From positions 6,140,501 to 6,204,500 of the forward strand of contig JARWIR010000005.1 of assembly GCA_029959085.1 (NCBI GenBank): a DNA stretch of 64,000 bases. Direction: 5' to 3'. The first letter of the stretch is position 1; each line of letters opens with the position of its first letter. The position numbers and the translations under genes are program-made. Source of the DNA: Nemophila menziesii (taxonomy: Eukaryota > Streptophyta > Magnoliopsida > Boraginales > Hydrophyllaceae). Of the stretch, positions 34,701-44,617 are shown piece after piece. The notes under the pieces are model-generated. The model was given only the letters and a program-made list of their open reading frames with translations. It had not been told where the DNA came from and ran no database searches.

Positions 34701-35995
34701 AAATTGTTATTCATATTATCAGTAATAGATGGTTTAACCACATTTAGGATTCTTTCATAATCTCTTGGGCCTACTGAGTTGAAAATGCTATTGAAATAGT
34801 TGAGAATATTTTCAGTGATTTCAATATCCTCATTTAGCCAAATCCCATTATCATCTTGGATTTTACTGATTTTATTAATCTTTCTTCTAGCTTTAGTAGA
34901 GTTGTGGAAAAAGGCCGTATTTTTATCACCACATTTAAGCCAATTAATCCTAGAACGTGAGGCCCAAAAGTCCTCCTCACGTTTCCATATAACTTCTATC
35001 TCTTTTACTATGAAGTTGTACTTATCTTTATTATTTTCGTCAAGATCTTTCAAGTTTGTAATTTTTTCAAGTTCTTTTAATAGTTGATCAATTTTTTTCC
35101 TACTATTTTGGAACTTTCTTTTACTCCATACAGTAAGAAGTCTTTTGCACATAATAAGGTTGGACTTTAGCCTATTTTTTACTATGTTGTTTGGGGTATT
35201 TCTAGAACTCCACACATTTTTAATAATATCATAACATTCTTTTTCATCAAGCCAGAATTTTTCAAAGTAGAACCTTTTGAATTTTTTATTATTATCCTCT
35301 TCTAAATGTAGTACCAATGGACTATGGTCCGAGCCTAAGGCCGGGAGGAGTGAGACCCACGCATAAGGGTAGATATCACACCAATCCTTATTACTAAGGC
35401 ATTTATCAAGTTGAATTTTTATAAGTTTGTCTCCTGCCCTTCTATTGGACCAAGAGAAAGAGCAACCTTTGCTCTCAATCTGTTGGAGATTTAAGTTATT
35501 CATAAAATCACAAAAGGCTTTCATATTCTTAGTGTTAACATTATCACCACCCAATTTCTCACTGATATATCTATGGTTATTAAAGTCCCCTACTAAGTTC
35601 CAGGCACAATTGGCTGGGGGTTCACAAAGTTCAAATTTTTTAAGGGATTCAATTTTATCAGAATCATTTGGGGCTCCATAAACAAAGGTCGTATAGCTTT
35701 TAACATTTTTACTATTAGTAAGTTCACAATGTATGAAGTTAACATTCTTATCCATAATCCTAATGTTATTTTTCACAGAACTTAGTAGGGCCAGACCCCC
35801 ACTTAATCCTATGGGTTCAACAGTGTCAATAAGGTGCATATTCAAAGTATCAGCTAATCTAATAAGCGTAGCATAACAATTTTTAGTTTCAGAGAGGAAA
35901 ATTACCTCAGGGCGATACCTCCTCACGATATCGGTGAGGGTTTGGACTGCCAAAGGGGTGCCAATCCCTTGGCAGTTCCAAGCCAGTTGTATCAT
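31739..35995 (-). CDS. LINE ORF2: endonuclease, reverse transcriptase, RNase H
   Basis: A 1418-aa polyprotein that nicks target DNA and reverse-transcribes the element RNA at the nick. The start is set at the ATG at 35995, which overlaps the ORF1 stop; the open frame upstream lacks an ATG. Residues 1-225 are the APE-type endonuclease (WNCQG, GDFNNH, SDHSP at about 222-226). Residues about 440-760 are reverse transcriptase with APGPDG, KADIKKAYEYVEWDFL, GIRQGDPLSPLLF and catalytic FADD at 689-692. A zf-RVT zinc motif spans about 1050-1115. Residues about 1266-1400 are an RVT_3 RNase H with its first Asp at 1270 (NTDASF), then EAEA, ENDCKA and VADWL, so the D-E-D-D set is complete. Confidence 0.93.
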   Translation of the reverse strand: MIQLAWNCQGIGTPLAVQTLTDIVRRYRPEVIFLSETKNCYATLIRLADTLNMHLIDTVEPIGLSGGLALLSSVKNNIRIMDKNVNFIHCELTNSKNVKSYTTFVYGAPNDSDKIESLKKFELCEPPANCAWNLVGDFNNHRYISEKLGGDNVNTKNMKAFCDFMNNLNLQQIESKGCSFSWSNRRAGDKLIKIQLDKCLSNKDWCDIYPYAWVSLLPALGSDHSPLVLHLEEDNNKKFKRFYFEKFWLDEKECYDIIKNVWSSRNTPNNIVKNRLKSNLIMCKRLLTVWSKRKFQNSRKKIDQLLKELEKITNLKDLDENNKDKYNFIVKEIEVIWKREEDFWASRSRINWLKCGDKNTAFFHNSTKARRKINKISKIQDDNGIWLNEDIEITENILNYFNSIFNSVGPRDYERILNVVKPSITDNMNNNLLKPLMITEIEVAIKELGASKAPGPDGYQGFFYKKYWHIIKLDIIKLVNNFWYNNQSIEDINHTYISLIPKVENPANIKHFRPISVSNFIYKVLARILVNRLQPLMKYIIDENQTAFVPGRHIQENTMIVHEVCKYIKEQKNTMNYNMIIKADIKKAYEYVEWDFLYDLMIKMGFQKRWCDLILNCVSTVTYSILINGQPHPLNKPKRGIRQGDPLSPLLFCIVSQTLTALVNEKREKELLKGIKIARNCPTLTHLLFADDSVFFLKADLNETYCFNDIMNRYSLATGLTLNLNKCGVKFSKNTPHFIKDIISNKLNMPTTNNLGAYLGLPTEWGRSKVRDLSLLVERVIKQTENWRNLFLSSAGKETLIKSVIQSLPNYYMSSYLLPNKTCELINAQIAKFFWGNKGEKKIHWGNWNSLTHSKFSGGLGYRDIHLMNLALLGKQAWNLCNKTDSLLYKILKGKYFNDSHFFQAKLGCSPSWGWRSLLAGREIINKFSKWKIGDGHTINPQTDIWIHDSNIVITPQDKNIKKVSELMITGERYWDINKIKKNFTDNVCEKILKTFIPLTPLHDTVYWNANINGDYSVKLAYHILKEEKEKEENLKLSSKPSTSSNIDPSIWKVIWNLKVPNKIKNFIWKAIKNLLPTKENLYKRRACDSNTCDICHEQVENIEHLLFGCQWARAVWVSSNLTLRTSNQCSMKIDTWMAHLNLNKDSKNSFVCEQFACIAWCIWKGRNSFVFNKIKLCPRSTAMKAQNVWYEYQNVLKPNEEVELLRVHQEALTSNVPNSDDDNNLRKNAENMKKKPSKAGTGTSNSKINETKEMKWQPPPNKWYKINTDASFTCTKSKIACIARDNKGKVIKYCAWEIGADNAMEAEAFGILKACLWAKEFNNIPCIIENDCKAIMEALSSSSPILSNRIKNIVCSIYFISEFCNPTFSCISRNQNQVADWLTKHSPIGNSVGYIGDSCPNQLAQLIANDAAPSGVG

Positions 35996-37668
35996 ATTCC
36001 GTTTTGGGCTTGTTTTAGGACAAGCCCGCAAACCTTATCAGCATCCTCTTGAATGTCGATCCATTTCTCAGGGTTGACTTCTTCATTGAAAGATTCGACC
36101 TTCGTACCATCAATCTCATCTCTAGCAATGTTTTTCCTAGATTCCCACAGCTTTCTTAAACGATTGTTGTCAGAGTAGAAACTCTTATCAGTTTTTTTAA
36201 GGTTTGGTAATTTCTTAATCGAGGTTCGGCATTTGAAATTGGGATTGGTAGTGAGGGTGAAAGGGATTGGTAGGTTAGCAATGGTTTGAAAGGGTGAGAT
36301 GATTTGTATTGTATTGTTAGGGTTTGGGGTTCGGAAGGAATTGGGGGTGAGTGTTGTCGGGGACGATTGGTTTGAAGAGGGGTTTAGGTTATCTGGGTTA
36401 TGTTTTTGTTCTGGTAGGTTTGTGGGTTGGGGTGTGGGTGATGGGCTATGTTTTAAAATGTTTGGAGATAATATAACTTTCGAACTGGGCCCAGATTGGG
36501 TTAATGTTATTGGGCTTGAGATACTCCCAAATAAAATTGTATCAGCTGAAACTTTTGGGCTTGAGAGAGAATTTGCTAAGTGGCCCGCTTTGGCCATTAA
36601 TTCTTTTTCTTTTTGTAAAATAATTCCTTTCTTCTTGTTTTTATCCATCTTCATAGCCGATAGTACACTATCGTCCTTCTCCACTTTGTCTTCTTTCTCT
36701 TTTCCTTTTTCCTTATTATTTTCCGCACTAAATTCAAAAATGGGTTGTACACCCATTCCTACCTCCTTAGTAGTGTTGCACACACTGGCCAGCTGTCCTT
36801 GTACCATTGTACAAACTTGTTTGGACGGTAATTGACTCACTGAGTTTGACTCGGATGAGTTGATTTTGAGACCTTGTGAATTCCAGCTTTGCCTGGGTAG
36901 CTTTTTGATTTTATTATGAAGATTGAAAGTTGTGGGTGTTTTACCTTTGTAATGAATTGATGATTGCGACGGGCCTCTAGTGGATATCTTGACCCAGCTG
37001 CCAATACGAGGCTCAATTTTCCTGTTGTTGCAATCCTTTTCTTCATGATCAAAGATTCCACATGAGTAGCAGACTTGACCAATGTTCTCATATTTGAAAT
37101 TTATCCAGTTTTGTGTATTAACATCTTCCCAATAGTTAATACCAGCGATGATTGGGTTTTTTAGGTTCCAATCGAGATGGATTCTTGTGATTGTGTTTTC
37201 ATCGATTTCCAAAGAGGTTGGAAGTTCAATGCTATGAACTTCACCAAAATGTGACATAAGCTTTCCAATACATGTCTGTGTTAATAGATTTGCCGGAATT
37301 CCAGAAAGTTGCAGCCATAGAGTCGTGTGTTCAACCCCTTTTCTTGAGATTGAGTTATATTTATTGATAGCGAAGTGTTTTCCCATGACCGTCCATGGTC
37401 TTTGGTTCCACACTTTCTGGTAATCAGCTTCATTCTTGAATTTGATGATAGTTTCATTTTTCCCAAATTTTTCAGTGTCCACCGGTTCTTTGAGGGACCA
37501 GAACTTGTTGATATGATTTTTAATAAAAGTGAAGTTTACTACATCTTTGCATAGTAGCTTTGCTAGTAGTTTGTACTCTTTGATGGCCTTGTATTTGGAG
37601 TTAGAATCGGGAGTGATAACGAGTTTACCCTCATTAGCATAAGGGTGGTTTGGAGAGTAGAAATTCAT
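35992..37668 (-). CDS. LINE ORF1: DUF4283/CCHC RNA-binding protein
   Basis: A 558-aa Gag-like protein expected to coat LINE RNA. Residues about 25-190 match the DUF4283-type N-terminal domain of plant LINE ORF1 (FTFIKNHINKFWSL, VWNQRPWTVMGKHFAINKY, TLWLQLSGIPANLLT). A CCHC knuckle CYSCGIFDHEEKDC follows at about residues 200-213. The remaining 340 residues are Ser/Pro/Asn-rich and low in structure. The TGA stop at 35994-35992 overlaps the ORF2 ATG (ATGA), suggesting termination-reinitiation as a way to make ORF2. The start ATG at 37668 is the first in the transcript. Confidence 0.9.
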   Translation of the reverse strand: MNFYSPNHPYANEGKLVITPDSNSKYKAIKEYKLLAKLLCKDVVNFTFIKNHINKFWSLKEPVDTEKFGKNETIIKFKNEADYQKVWNQRPWTVMGKHFAINKYNSISRKGVEHTTLWLQLSGIPANLLTQTCIGKLMSHFGEVHSIELPTSLEIDENTITRIHLDWNLKNPIIAGINYWEDVNTQNWINFKYENIGQVCYSCGIFDHEEKDCNNRKIEPRIGSWVKISTRGPSQSSIHYKGKTPTTFNLHNKIKKLPRQSWNSQGLKINSSESNSVSQLPSKQVCTMVQGQLASVCNTTKEVGMGVQPIFEFSAENNKEKGKEKEDKVEKDDSVLSAMKMDKNKKKGIILQKEKELMAKAGHLANSLSSPKVSADTILFGSISSPITLTQSGPSSKVILSPNILKHSPSPTPQPTNLPEQKHNPDNLNPSSNQSSPTTLTPNSFRTPNPNNTIQIISPFQTIANLPIPFTLTTNPNFKCRTSIKKLPNLKKTDKSFYSDNNRLRKLWESRKNIARDEIDGTKVESFNEEVNPEKWIDIQEDADKVCGLVLKQAQNGI

Positions 37669-37927
37669 GTTTTAAGTAAGGAGAAGTTGGATAGAGGGAG
37701 TGGAAAATTGATGGGAGGGGAGGAAAATAGAGCTCGTGATATGATTTTGATAGGAAATCACTAGCTGGAGGAGATTGAGGGTAGGTATTAGAAGCTTAGG
37801 TGGTGGTGATAATGGTGGCAGTGGTGGAGAGAAGCGGTGGCTAACGAAATTAGTGGAGGGGGAAAGAGAGAGACTCGAGAGAGAATTTCATAACTTCTGA
37901 ACCAAGGCTTCTTCACACTTTAATGTG
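37669..37927 (-). promoter_or_regulatory. LINE 5' UTR, presumed internal promoter
   Basis: 259 bp between the 5' end, fixed by the target duplication, and the ORF1 ATG. Rich in CT/TC on the minus strand near its start. Plant LINEs carry an internal pol II promoter here; no specific motif is recognised. Confidence 0.55.
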
Positions 37928-38139
37928 CTAGCTAGCTATCCTTATCTTTATCTTCCTTGGACCTCCCTAATCAGTTCGTAGTACCAATCTTATGCCACTT
38001 TTAGACTTTGAATGTCTCACTTTCTTGGCCCTACTCCTTCACCTGCCCAAAGTTCCTCGTATTCCAAATTCCATAATATCACTATCGGAAATAAAAAGGA
38101 CAAATCAATTGACTAATGAGGGGTTCAGTTTAGTATCCT

Positions 38140-38288
38140 ATGTTATTTTTTTCCAATCCGATAGTTTGTTTATCATATTAATTGTTCGATTAATAAAAAA
38201 ATTAATATGTTATTTTATGTTACTGTTTCCAATTGGATAGTTTCGTTTATAGTATTAATTGTTCGATTAATAAAAAATTAATATGTTC
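38140..38288. repeat. Imperfect tandem duplication of about 75 bp
   Basis: Two diverged units ending in TTAATTGTTCGATTAATAAA followed by a TTAATATGTT stretch. AT-rich and non-coding. Confidence 0.8.
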
Positions 38289-38366
38289 ATTTAAAATTTA
38301 CTCATTTATTTGATTGGATTACAGTTTTATTGTAGGTTCATGTACAAATTTTTAGATAGATACTTA

Positions 38367-38837
38367 GGTGTCGTTTGTTTTTTTAAGTAATAAGTGCTGA
38401 ATGCTGAATGGACAGCTGAATAGTACTTATTCTGTTAAGAGGCAGTGTCTGAATGATTCAGACTTAGGGGGTGTTTGTTTGCACTTAATGGGATCTTAAT
38501 CTGGTTCATTAAGACACTGGATCAATCAGACTGTTTGTTTTTCCTGACCAATTCAGATCTGAATGCCTCTTAATTGGTCTGTTTCATTAAGATTTCAAAC
38601 TATGTCTGAATCATTCAGACACTGCCTCTTAATAGAATAAGTTCTATTCAGCTGTTCATTCAGTATTCAGCACTTATAACTTAAAAAAACAAACGACACC
38701 TTAGTTTGAAATCTTAATGAAACAGACCAATTAAGAGGCATTCAGATCTGAATTGGCCAGGAAAAACAAACAGTCTGATTGATCCAGTGTCTTAATGAAT
38801 CAGATTAAGATCTCATTAAGTGCAAACAAACACCCCC
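38367..38837. mobile_element. PIF/Harbinger-type MITE with interleaved inverted repeats
   Basis: 471 bp flanked by TTA at 38364-38366 and 38838-38840. Four arms lie in the order X (38367-38463), Y (38467 to about 38600), X' (about 38604-38700), Y' (38704-38837). X starts GGTGTCGTTTG, Y starts GGGGGTGTTTGTTTGCAC, and X' and Y' are their reverse complements. TTA also stands at the X/Y and X'/Y' joints. The GGGGGTGTTTG-type end and TTA target site are typical of the PIF/Harbinger (Tourist) superfamily. Non-coding. Confidence 0.82.
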
Positions 38838-38840
38838 TTA

Positions 38841-39368
38841 GGCTCGGTTTAGTTTATGAAAACATTTTTTATTTTTATTTTAAACTATATTTTTAATTTT
38901 TTTTATATGTTTATTTTGATTTTTTTACAGAACTTGAGAAACATAATTTAATAATGTGATAATGAACAAAATTATCCATAAAAAATGAACCCATTAGCCC
39001 TTAAATAGATAAAGAGCACATGGTTCAAATCTTCTTCATGGACATAGTAACATAATTTTGATTTATCTAAAAATATATATGAAAAGATGTGTATATTTTT
39101 CATAATATTAATTGTGATGCGCGAAAGTTTATTGGGATACCTATATATTAAAAAAAGAAAAAATACAATGTAGTGGTTTACAATTATTCTGAATAGTATT
39201 TGATGAATATTATATAAAATTACCAAATTTAATCATATTTCAAGAAAACATATTAGTATACAAATTAACTCATTTAGATAAGTGTTATGCATCTGAAAAG
39301 ATTTAGAATATATAGAGGTCATCAATATAGACTATTTTTATTATGATTACATGTAATGTAGAAAAGTT
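38841..39368. other. AT-rich intergenic DNA
   Basis: No gene or element recognised. Confidence 0.45.
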
Positions 39369-40620
39369 TTTTTTTTAATCAATTTTAATATCTTTTGAAT
39401 CAATGATATTTCTTTAAGCAAAAATACTTATATTAAACTATGGGATCAACTAAAGTATTAACCAACTCCAGCAGAATCAGAAGTAGCGTCATTACATAAA
39501 AGAGTTCTAAGATCAAATGATAAATTACTAATCTAATTACAAGGTAAAATCTTCATAGCAAAAGTTTTCACTATTTAATCTGCAGCTTTATTAGCAGTTC
39601 TTCTAATCCCACAAATACGTAAATTGGGGTGGGTAAGTTTTAGTCAAGTTTCTGATATCTTCTAGGATTGGCCTGTTCTTCTAAGAGTAAGACACGCTAG
39701 ATGAGTAAATGACTTGAATAACTACTTCTGCATCAGATTCAATACTGGTGCAAGAGGGGACTTGTTCTATAGCAAAGAGTAGAGTGCTACGTATTGCTTT
39801 AGCTTCAGCCTCCAAACTAGTACAGGTAGTAGATTCCATGGCAAAGCCTGTAATCATCACCTGCACTATTGCGAGCCACGGCGGGAGAAAACTTTTCCAG
39901 GGATAAAGGAAACATCAACATTGATCTTGAATGCATTCTGGGGAGGTTTGATCCATGAGAAGGATAAGGACTTCCAAGTTGGCGTTTCCAGAGTAGGACT
40001 ATGAGGGGGGTTGGTAAAATCTCCTTCTTCATCACAAAAAATGTCCCTGCAATTAGACTTCATTAGCGCTAATCATGTATCAAAATTAATGGGGATATCC
40101 TCAATTACTCTTTTGTTACGCATAACCCACATAGACTAAAGACCAGCAATAATCTTAAGTAAAATATTTGTTTTATCCTTTTTATTAAGGCATGTGTCTA
40201 TCAGGTCTCCAATCCAGCTATTAAGGCCAGCAGAGGATTGGTGGTTCATACTACAATGTAAGGGGGTAAGCACCACATTTTTCTAGCCCATTCACAGTGA
40301 AGGAAAAGATGATTAACATCTTCCACTTATTTTAGACAAATGTTACATAAATCAGAGCTAGAATATTTGCGCAAAAACCTATTCCATTAAGTTGCTAAAG
40401 CCTTAAATAATACTTTCCAAAAGAAGACCTTAAATTTTGGAGGAGCTTTTGAAGCCCAGCAGAGATTTAAGAGGTCCTGACTAAAAAAGTAAGAAGGGGA
40501 AGGGAAGATAGGAGGGAGAATGAAATTTTCCACCACATAAAAGTAGCCAGATTTACTAGTATATCTTCAATGATATGGTTTTGGTGCATTACAACTATAA
40601 AGGAAAATTCGTACAATATG
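39369..40620 (-). pseudogene. 5'-truncated, decayed LINE (zf-RVT and RNase H)
   Basis: Reading leftward on the minus strand: zf-RVT remnants at about 40430-40260 (CNICL, VNHLFLHCEWARKMW), RNase H start KINVDVSF near 39925, then EAEAKA and ESDAEVV in another frame, and the C-terminal GVG stop at 39460-39458. An A tract (T run at 39369-39378) follows about 80 bp later. Several frameshifts and stops. Closest to the intact LINE at 31679-37927 by its C-terminal Ala/Ser-G-V-G ending. No target duplication found. Confidence 0.75.
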
Positions 40621-40825
40621 CTTCAAGTACTATTAAAAAAAATTGAGAACAAATGCACATTTAAATGATCATTACATCGCTAATGAGCATCTTAATAGAA
40701 AGTATATTTATTTAGATAAAATACATTATAATATTTTGGGTGATTAATCCAAAAGGTCCAAAGCCAAAATTACTTTCTTTAACAGGTCCAACCCATTTTT
40801 ATAATATTTATAGTCAGTAATACCC

Positions 40826-41003
40826 TTGGTGGGCTATGTAAACATGTTTCGTGGGCTCTGTACACACGGTTGGTGGACTCTATACACACGTTTTGTTGGG
40901 TTTTGTACACATGTTTGGTGGTCTCGGTACACACGTTTGGTGGCTCTTTACACGCTGTTTGGCGGGCTCTTTACACGCGTTTGGTGGGCTCTTGTGCAGG
41001 TTA
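40826..41003. repeat. 22-bp minisatellite, block 1
   Basis: About eight head-to-tail units of 22-23 bp, consensus GGTGGGCTCTGTACACACGT followed by TT, with substitutions between units. The unit length is not a multiple of three, so apparent open frames across it are meaningless. Confidence 0.88.
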
Positions 41004-41504
41004 GCGACTTCGTATAATTGCCTTTGGAGATTCAAACAATGGGTAACAAATTCAATAATCATTCACGAGACTTTATCTTTTTGTTGGAATATATCTATAT
41101 TCATTTTGGGTGACAAACTTAAGCACAACATTACAAACTTCTTATTACTCTATATAATTCCTAATTTGAAAAAGTTTGAGTTAGACTAGATAGTTTAGGA
41201 GAAGAAAATTTACAAAGATCAAAAGGCATACATTCATATTCATAAAAACACAACCATGGAAACCCACTAATCAAGCAATTATTGAACTTCAATGGTCTTG
41301 GGCTTCTTGGGCTGAGGAGGAGGAAAATTCTGAATAATAACAGTCAAAACATCATCGCTACAAGCAACAGAGATCTCATCAACACTATTCTCAAGCAATA
41401 AAATTTACAAAGATCAAAAGGCATATATTCATATTCATAAAAACACGACCATGTTTGGTGGAAAACCAATTAAAATACCAATCCAATTTACAAACTTCTT
41501 ATTA
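41004..41504. other. Spacer between minisatellite blocks, partly duplicated
   Basis: A stretch of about 56 bp with AAATTTACAAAGATCAAAAG at 41200-41257 recurs at 41399-41455, showing the region grew by local duplication. No gene recognised. Confidence 0.55.
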
Positions 41505-41697
41505 CTCCATACACACGTTTTGGTGGGCTTTGTACACATGTTTAGTGGACAGCCAATTAAAAAACCAATCCACTGTCATGAGATTGGTGGGCTTTGTAAA
41601 CACATTTGGTGGGCTCTGTACACACGTTTGGTGGGTTATGTACAAACACACTTGGTGAGCTATGTACAAACATTTAGTGGGCTCTGTACACACGTTT
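41505..41697. repeat. 22-bp minisatellite, block 2
   Basis: About seven further units of the same 22-bp repeat, interrupted by some 40 bp of AT-rich sequence at 41543-41585. Some units are 24 bp. Confidence 0.85.
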
Positions 41698-41708
41698 TAT
41701 TGCGAAGA

Positions 41709-41892
41709 ATGGGAAAAGAAGTGGAAACCGCCATTGATCTTGAATCTGGAGTCTTGAGTCCTTATCTTTCAGAAGCTTGGGAAGTTTTAGAAATGGGATC
41801 TCAATTAACCCGCGAACTAACTGCAGATGGAAGTGGAGTTTTGATAGGGCCTGTGGTGGTGGACGATCAGACAATGTTGGCTAGGCGCAAGG
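41709..41892 (+). other. Possible orphan exon or gene fragment of unknown function
   Basis: An ATG at 41709 opens 61 codons of balanced, acidic composition (EVETAIDLESG, EAWEVLEMGSQLTREL, DGSGVLIGPVVVDDQT) that look unlike the surrounding low-complexity DNA. It ends at AAG followed by GTAATG, a plausible splice donor at 41893. I do not recognise the protein. No further exon was found, so a captured gene fragment or chance are both possible. Confidence 0.25.
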
Positions 41893-42139
41893 TAATGATT
41901 TTATGTTGGGCATATGATTCCAGAAATGGGTGTGGATTGTATTTTTGAAATGAGGCATGGTGGTGGGATCGATCTGGAGGAAGGAAAAGTGTGATATTGC
42001 TAAGTTTGTTGATAAAATTTGGATCGAAAAGGGTTGTGGTTGGATTTGTGAATGGGGCCGCTGCAACATGCTGTCCAAACAGAAACCCTCGCACGGCGGC
42101 GACGAGTTGTGGATAGATTTGTGGAGAGGCGTGGTTGCT

Positions 42140-42480
42140 AACTGGTCGGAGAGTGGTGGCTGTGTTGGTGGGCTTGAACGGACAGAAGGGGTGGCGGCTG
42201 TGTTGGGTTGCTGCTGTGATGGGGAGATCGGAGGTGATGGAGATGGTTTGGGTTGGCGGAGGTTTGGCCATGGCTGGAGAGGGTATGCTACAATGGGCGA
42301 GGAAAGATCTAACTGGTCGGAGAGTGGCGGCTGTGTTATCGGGCTCGAACAGACACAAGGAGTGGCGGTTGTGTTGGGTTACTGATGTGATGTGGAGGTC
42401 GGAAGTGAGAGAGAGGGTTTGGACTGGCGGCGGTCTTCTAGCATTGACCATCGCTGGTGAAGAAGGAAGAGTTAGAAGGA
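42140..42480. repeat. GC-rich tandem duplication, period about 171 bp
   Basis: AACTGGTCGGAGAGTGG starts both units (42140 and 42311), followed by shared GGCTGTGTT, GTGTTGGGTT and TTTGG(A)CTGGCGG stretches. Homology covers about 120-150 bp of each unit at reduced identity. No reading frame is conserved clearly enough to call a gene. Confidence 0.7.
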
Positions 42481-43269
42481 ATAACTATTTTCTTTGTAAG
42501 CAGCGTGTATAGAAGAATTAGAAAAAAGACTTTAGTATATAAAAGAAGAATAGGGTTATATTGGGTATTATCATAGGCCTAAAAATAAAATTTGAACCTT
42601 TTTCATCCAAACTTTTAAGCTGGACTTTTTAAGACACAGTTTTTTGGGTTTCGGACTTAATTAGAAATTATCTCTAATAAATATTTTTTATTGTTATTCC
42701 TTTAATAAAATTTGAACAAATATTATGTAAGACTCTTTGTATTATGGTTAAATATGCAATGATTGTATGATTATATGTAAAGTTGAATGTATTTTATAAT
42801 TTGTGTACTAAAATATTTGAATCAAACAAACATATTTTTTTTTTTTAAATGTGCACCTGTTAGAAATATTTGGCATAATATAAAAATATGGTTAAGTATT
42901 GAGAAAAAAATAAATATTTAAACGTATGAAAATGATTTAAGAAATTTAAAACCTGAAAAAATTGGAGAAAAAAAATATGTTGAGTTGTCTAATTTGTTAA
43001 TATTTATCATATTTAGCGAATGAGAAACAACATTATAATGAGAGGTGAAATCCTCCACAAAAGAAAGAGTTTTTAATGAGATTAAATTATACACTGTTTT
43101 AATTTTGGTCACATTGTAACTTAATTATGTTTTTAAAGATAATAGTGATTTTTTGTATATAATCCATTGAGATATAAATTAACGAATACATAATTAATGT
43201 CTTACGCTTTTGAGTTTGAGTAGTAAAATTTATGTACGGTGTATATTTTTTATATTTAAATAAAATCGT
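42481..43269. other. AT-rich intergenic DNA
   Basis: Nothing recognised on either strand. Confidence 0.45.
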
Positions 43270-44617
43270 AAAACATGGGATGATTCAGATTGGAAACAGA
43301 GAGTCACGGTAAATGGCTGTCATCCGGAAGAATAAAAAATAAACCGCAACATGCAGATATTGAAACAGTCAACCAACTGAGGCACACCAATACGGATACA
43401 TGGGATTGGGAAGTAATTCATTCAATTTTACCTGGCTCGGTTAAAGAGGAAATTTATCGGACACTGCTACTGGATACACAAGCACATGATACTTTTACCC
43501 GGCCTTTCACAAAATCAGGAGTCTATACGACTAAATCAGGTTATTCAACTTTAACTCGTGAACATCATGAGACACTACAAAAGACGTCTGCGCAGGCTGA
43601 ACTTTGAAATCCAGAATAGTGGAAGAAAGTTTGGAAGTCCAATGTTCCAACCAAAGTTAGGAAATTTACATGGAAAGCTTGTAGGGATATTTTGCCAACA
43701 CTTCAAAACCTGCATCATAAACTCTGCAGCGATTCCGCATGGTGTCATTGGTGTGGGAACTAACTGAAACAAGTACTCACTTTCTTCTTACGTGTATTTC
43801 TTGTAGACAGGTATGGGCAGGGTCAGCGATACAGATCAGAATTCTGGAGGAAGTCCCACACAATATTGGGGACTGGTTTACCAAAGTAATCGATAATGTA
43901 GATCAACCGGTTTGGGACACAAGAGTTCTCACGACTTACTTAATGCTGATAATGTAGAATATTTGGAAACAAAAAATAAAACATTTATACGACAAGAGGA
44001 CACCTAATGTAAAGGCGATCTTACATCTTACGAATATTACTATGACAGATCTTTTTGGCCAGGACTGAGCGCAAGACCAAACGCTGGTAACGACATTGGA
44101 GGCATACACCAGACCTCAATATCTGAACCAGATTTTCAAGAAGATACCCAAATTATTTATACATGTGACACTTCTTTCAAATCAAAAGCAGAACAAAGTG
44201 AAATTGGAGTGGTTAGACGAGAGATCATTCGTAGCTCTAGATAGGTTTTTTCGAAACCAATCTGGACTGATTCAGCGGCGGAGACAGAGACAATGGCGGT
44301 TTACGAGGCAACCGAACTCGCGACTCAGGATATTGGCAGGAAAACAGTTATCTGTTCCGACAACCTTGAGTTAGTTCAAGGTATCCTTTCGTTGCCAGCG
44401 GCGTGGTGGAAGCTCAGGCCATTCATTAAGCAGATTCGGAAGGCTGCTAAGAAGCATGGGAACATGTCCTTCAGGTAGCATAATGGATGGACTCATAGAG
44501 CGGCACGGAAAGTTATGCAGCAACCAACATGGAGGGGTCAACAGAATCTACTAACCCTCCATTTCGAACGACTGGGTATCGGCTAAGACGTGTCATAGTT
44601 TCGGCCGACAAAAAAAA
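43270..44617 (+). pseudogene. 5'-truncated, frameshifted LINE
   Basis: Protein segments match the C-terminal third of the LINE at 47551-52989 in order: WDWEVIHSILP...VYTTKSGYSTL (43290-43600), zf-RVT remnants, ETSTHFLLTC...VWAGSAIQI (about 43760-43845), and RNase H with AVYEATE, CSDNLELVQGI and SLPAAWWKLRPFIKQI (44293-44478), ending in LGIG stop near 44586. A short A tract follows CCGAC at about 44609-44617. Frameshifts and stops throughout. No target duplication found. Confidence 0.8.

Larger units (their letters stand above)
31679..37927 (-). mobile_element. Full-length L1-clade LINE with both ORFs open
   Basis: Read on the minus strand: 5' UTR 37927-37669, ORF1 37668-35992, ORF2 35995-31739, a 3' UTR of about 40 bp, poly-A at about 31696-31679. 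Target duplications CTAGCTAGCTATCCTT lie at 31663-31678 and 37928-37943 (16 bp, perfect). No stop or frameshift is visible in either ORF and all key catalytic motifs are present, so it is a candidate for recent or current activity. Confidence 0.93.

Noticed and set aside
36299..36835. 178-aa plus-strand open frame
   Set aside because: It is antisense to the low-complexity part of LINE ORF1.
40826..41697. CRISPR-like or coding tandem repeat
   Set aside because: Units are contiguous without unique spacers, the genome is plant nuclear, and the 22-bp period breaks any reading frame.
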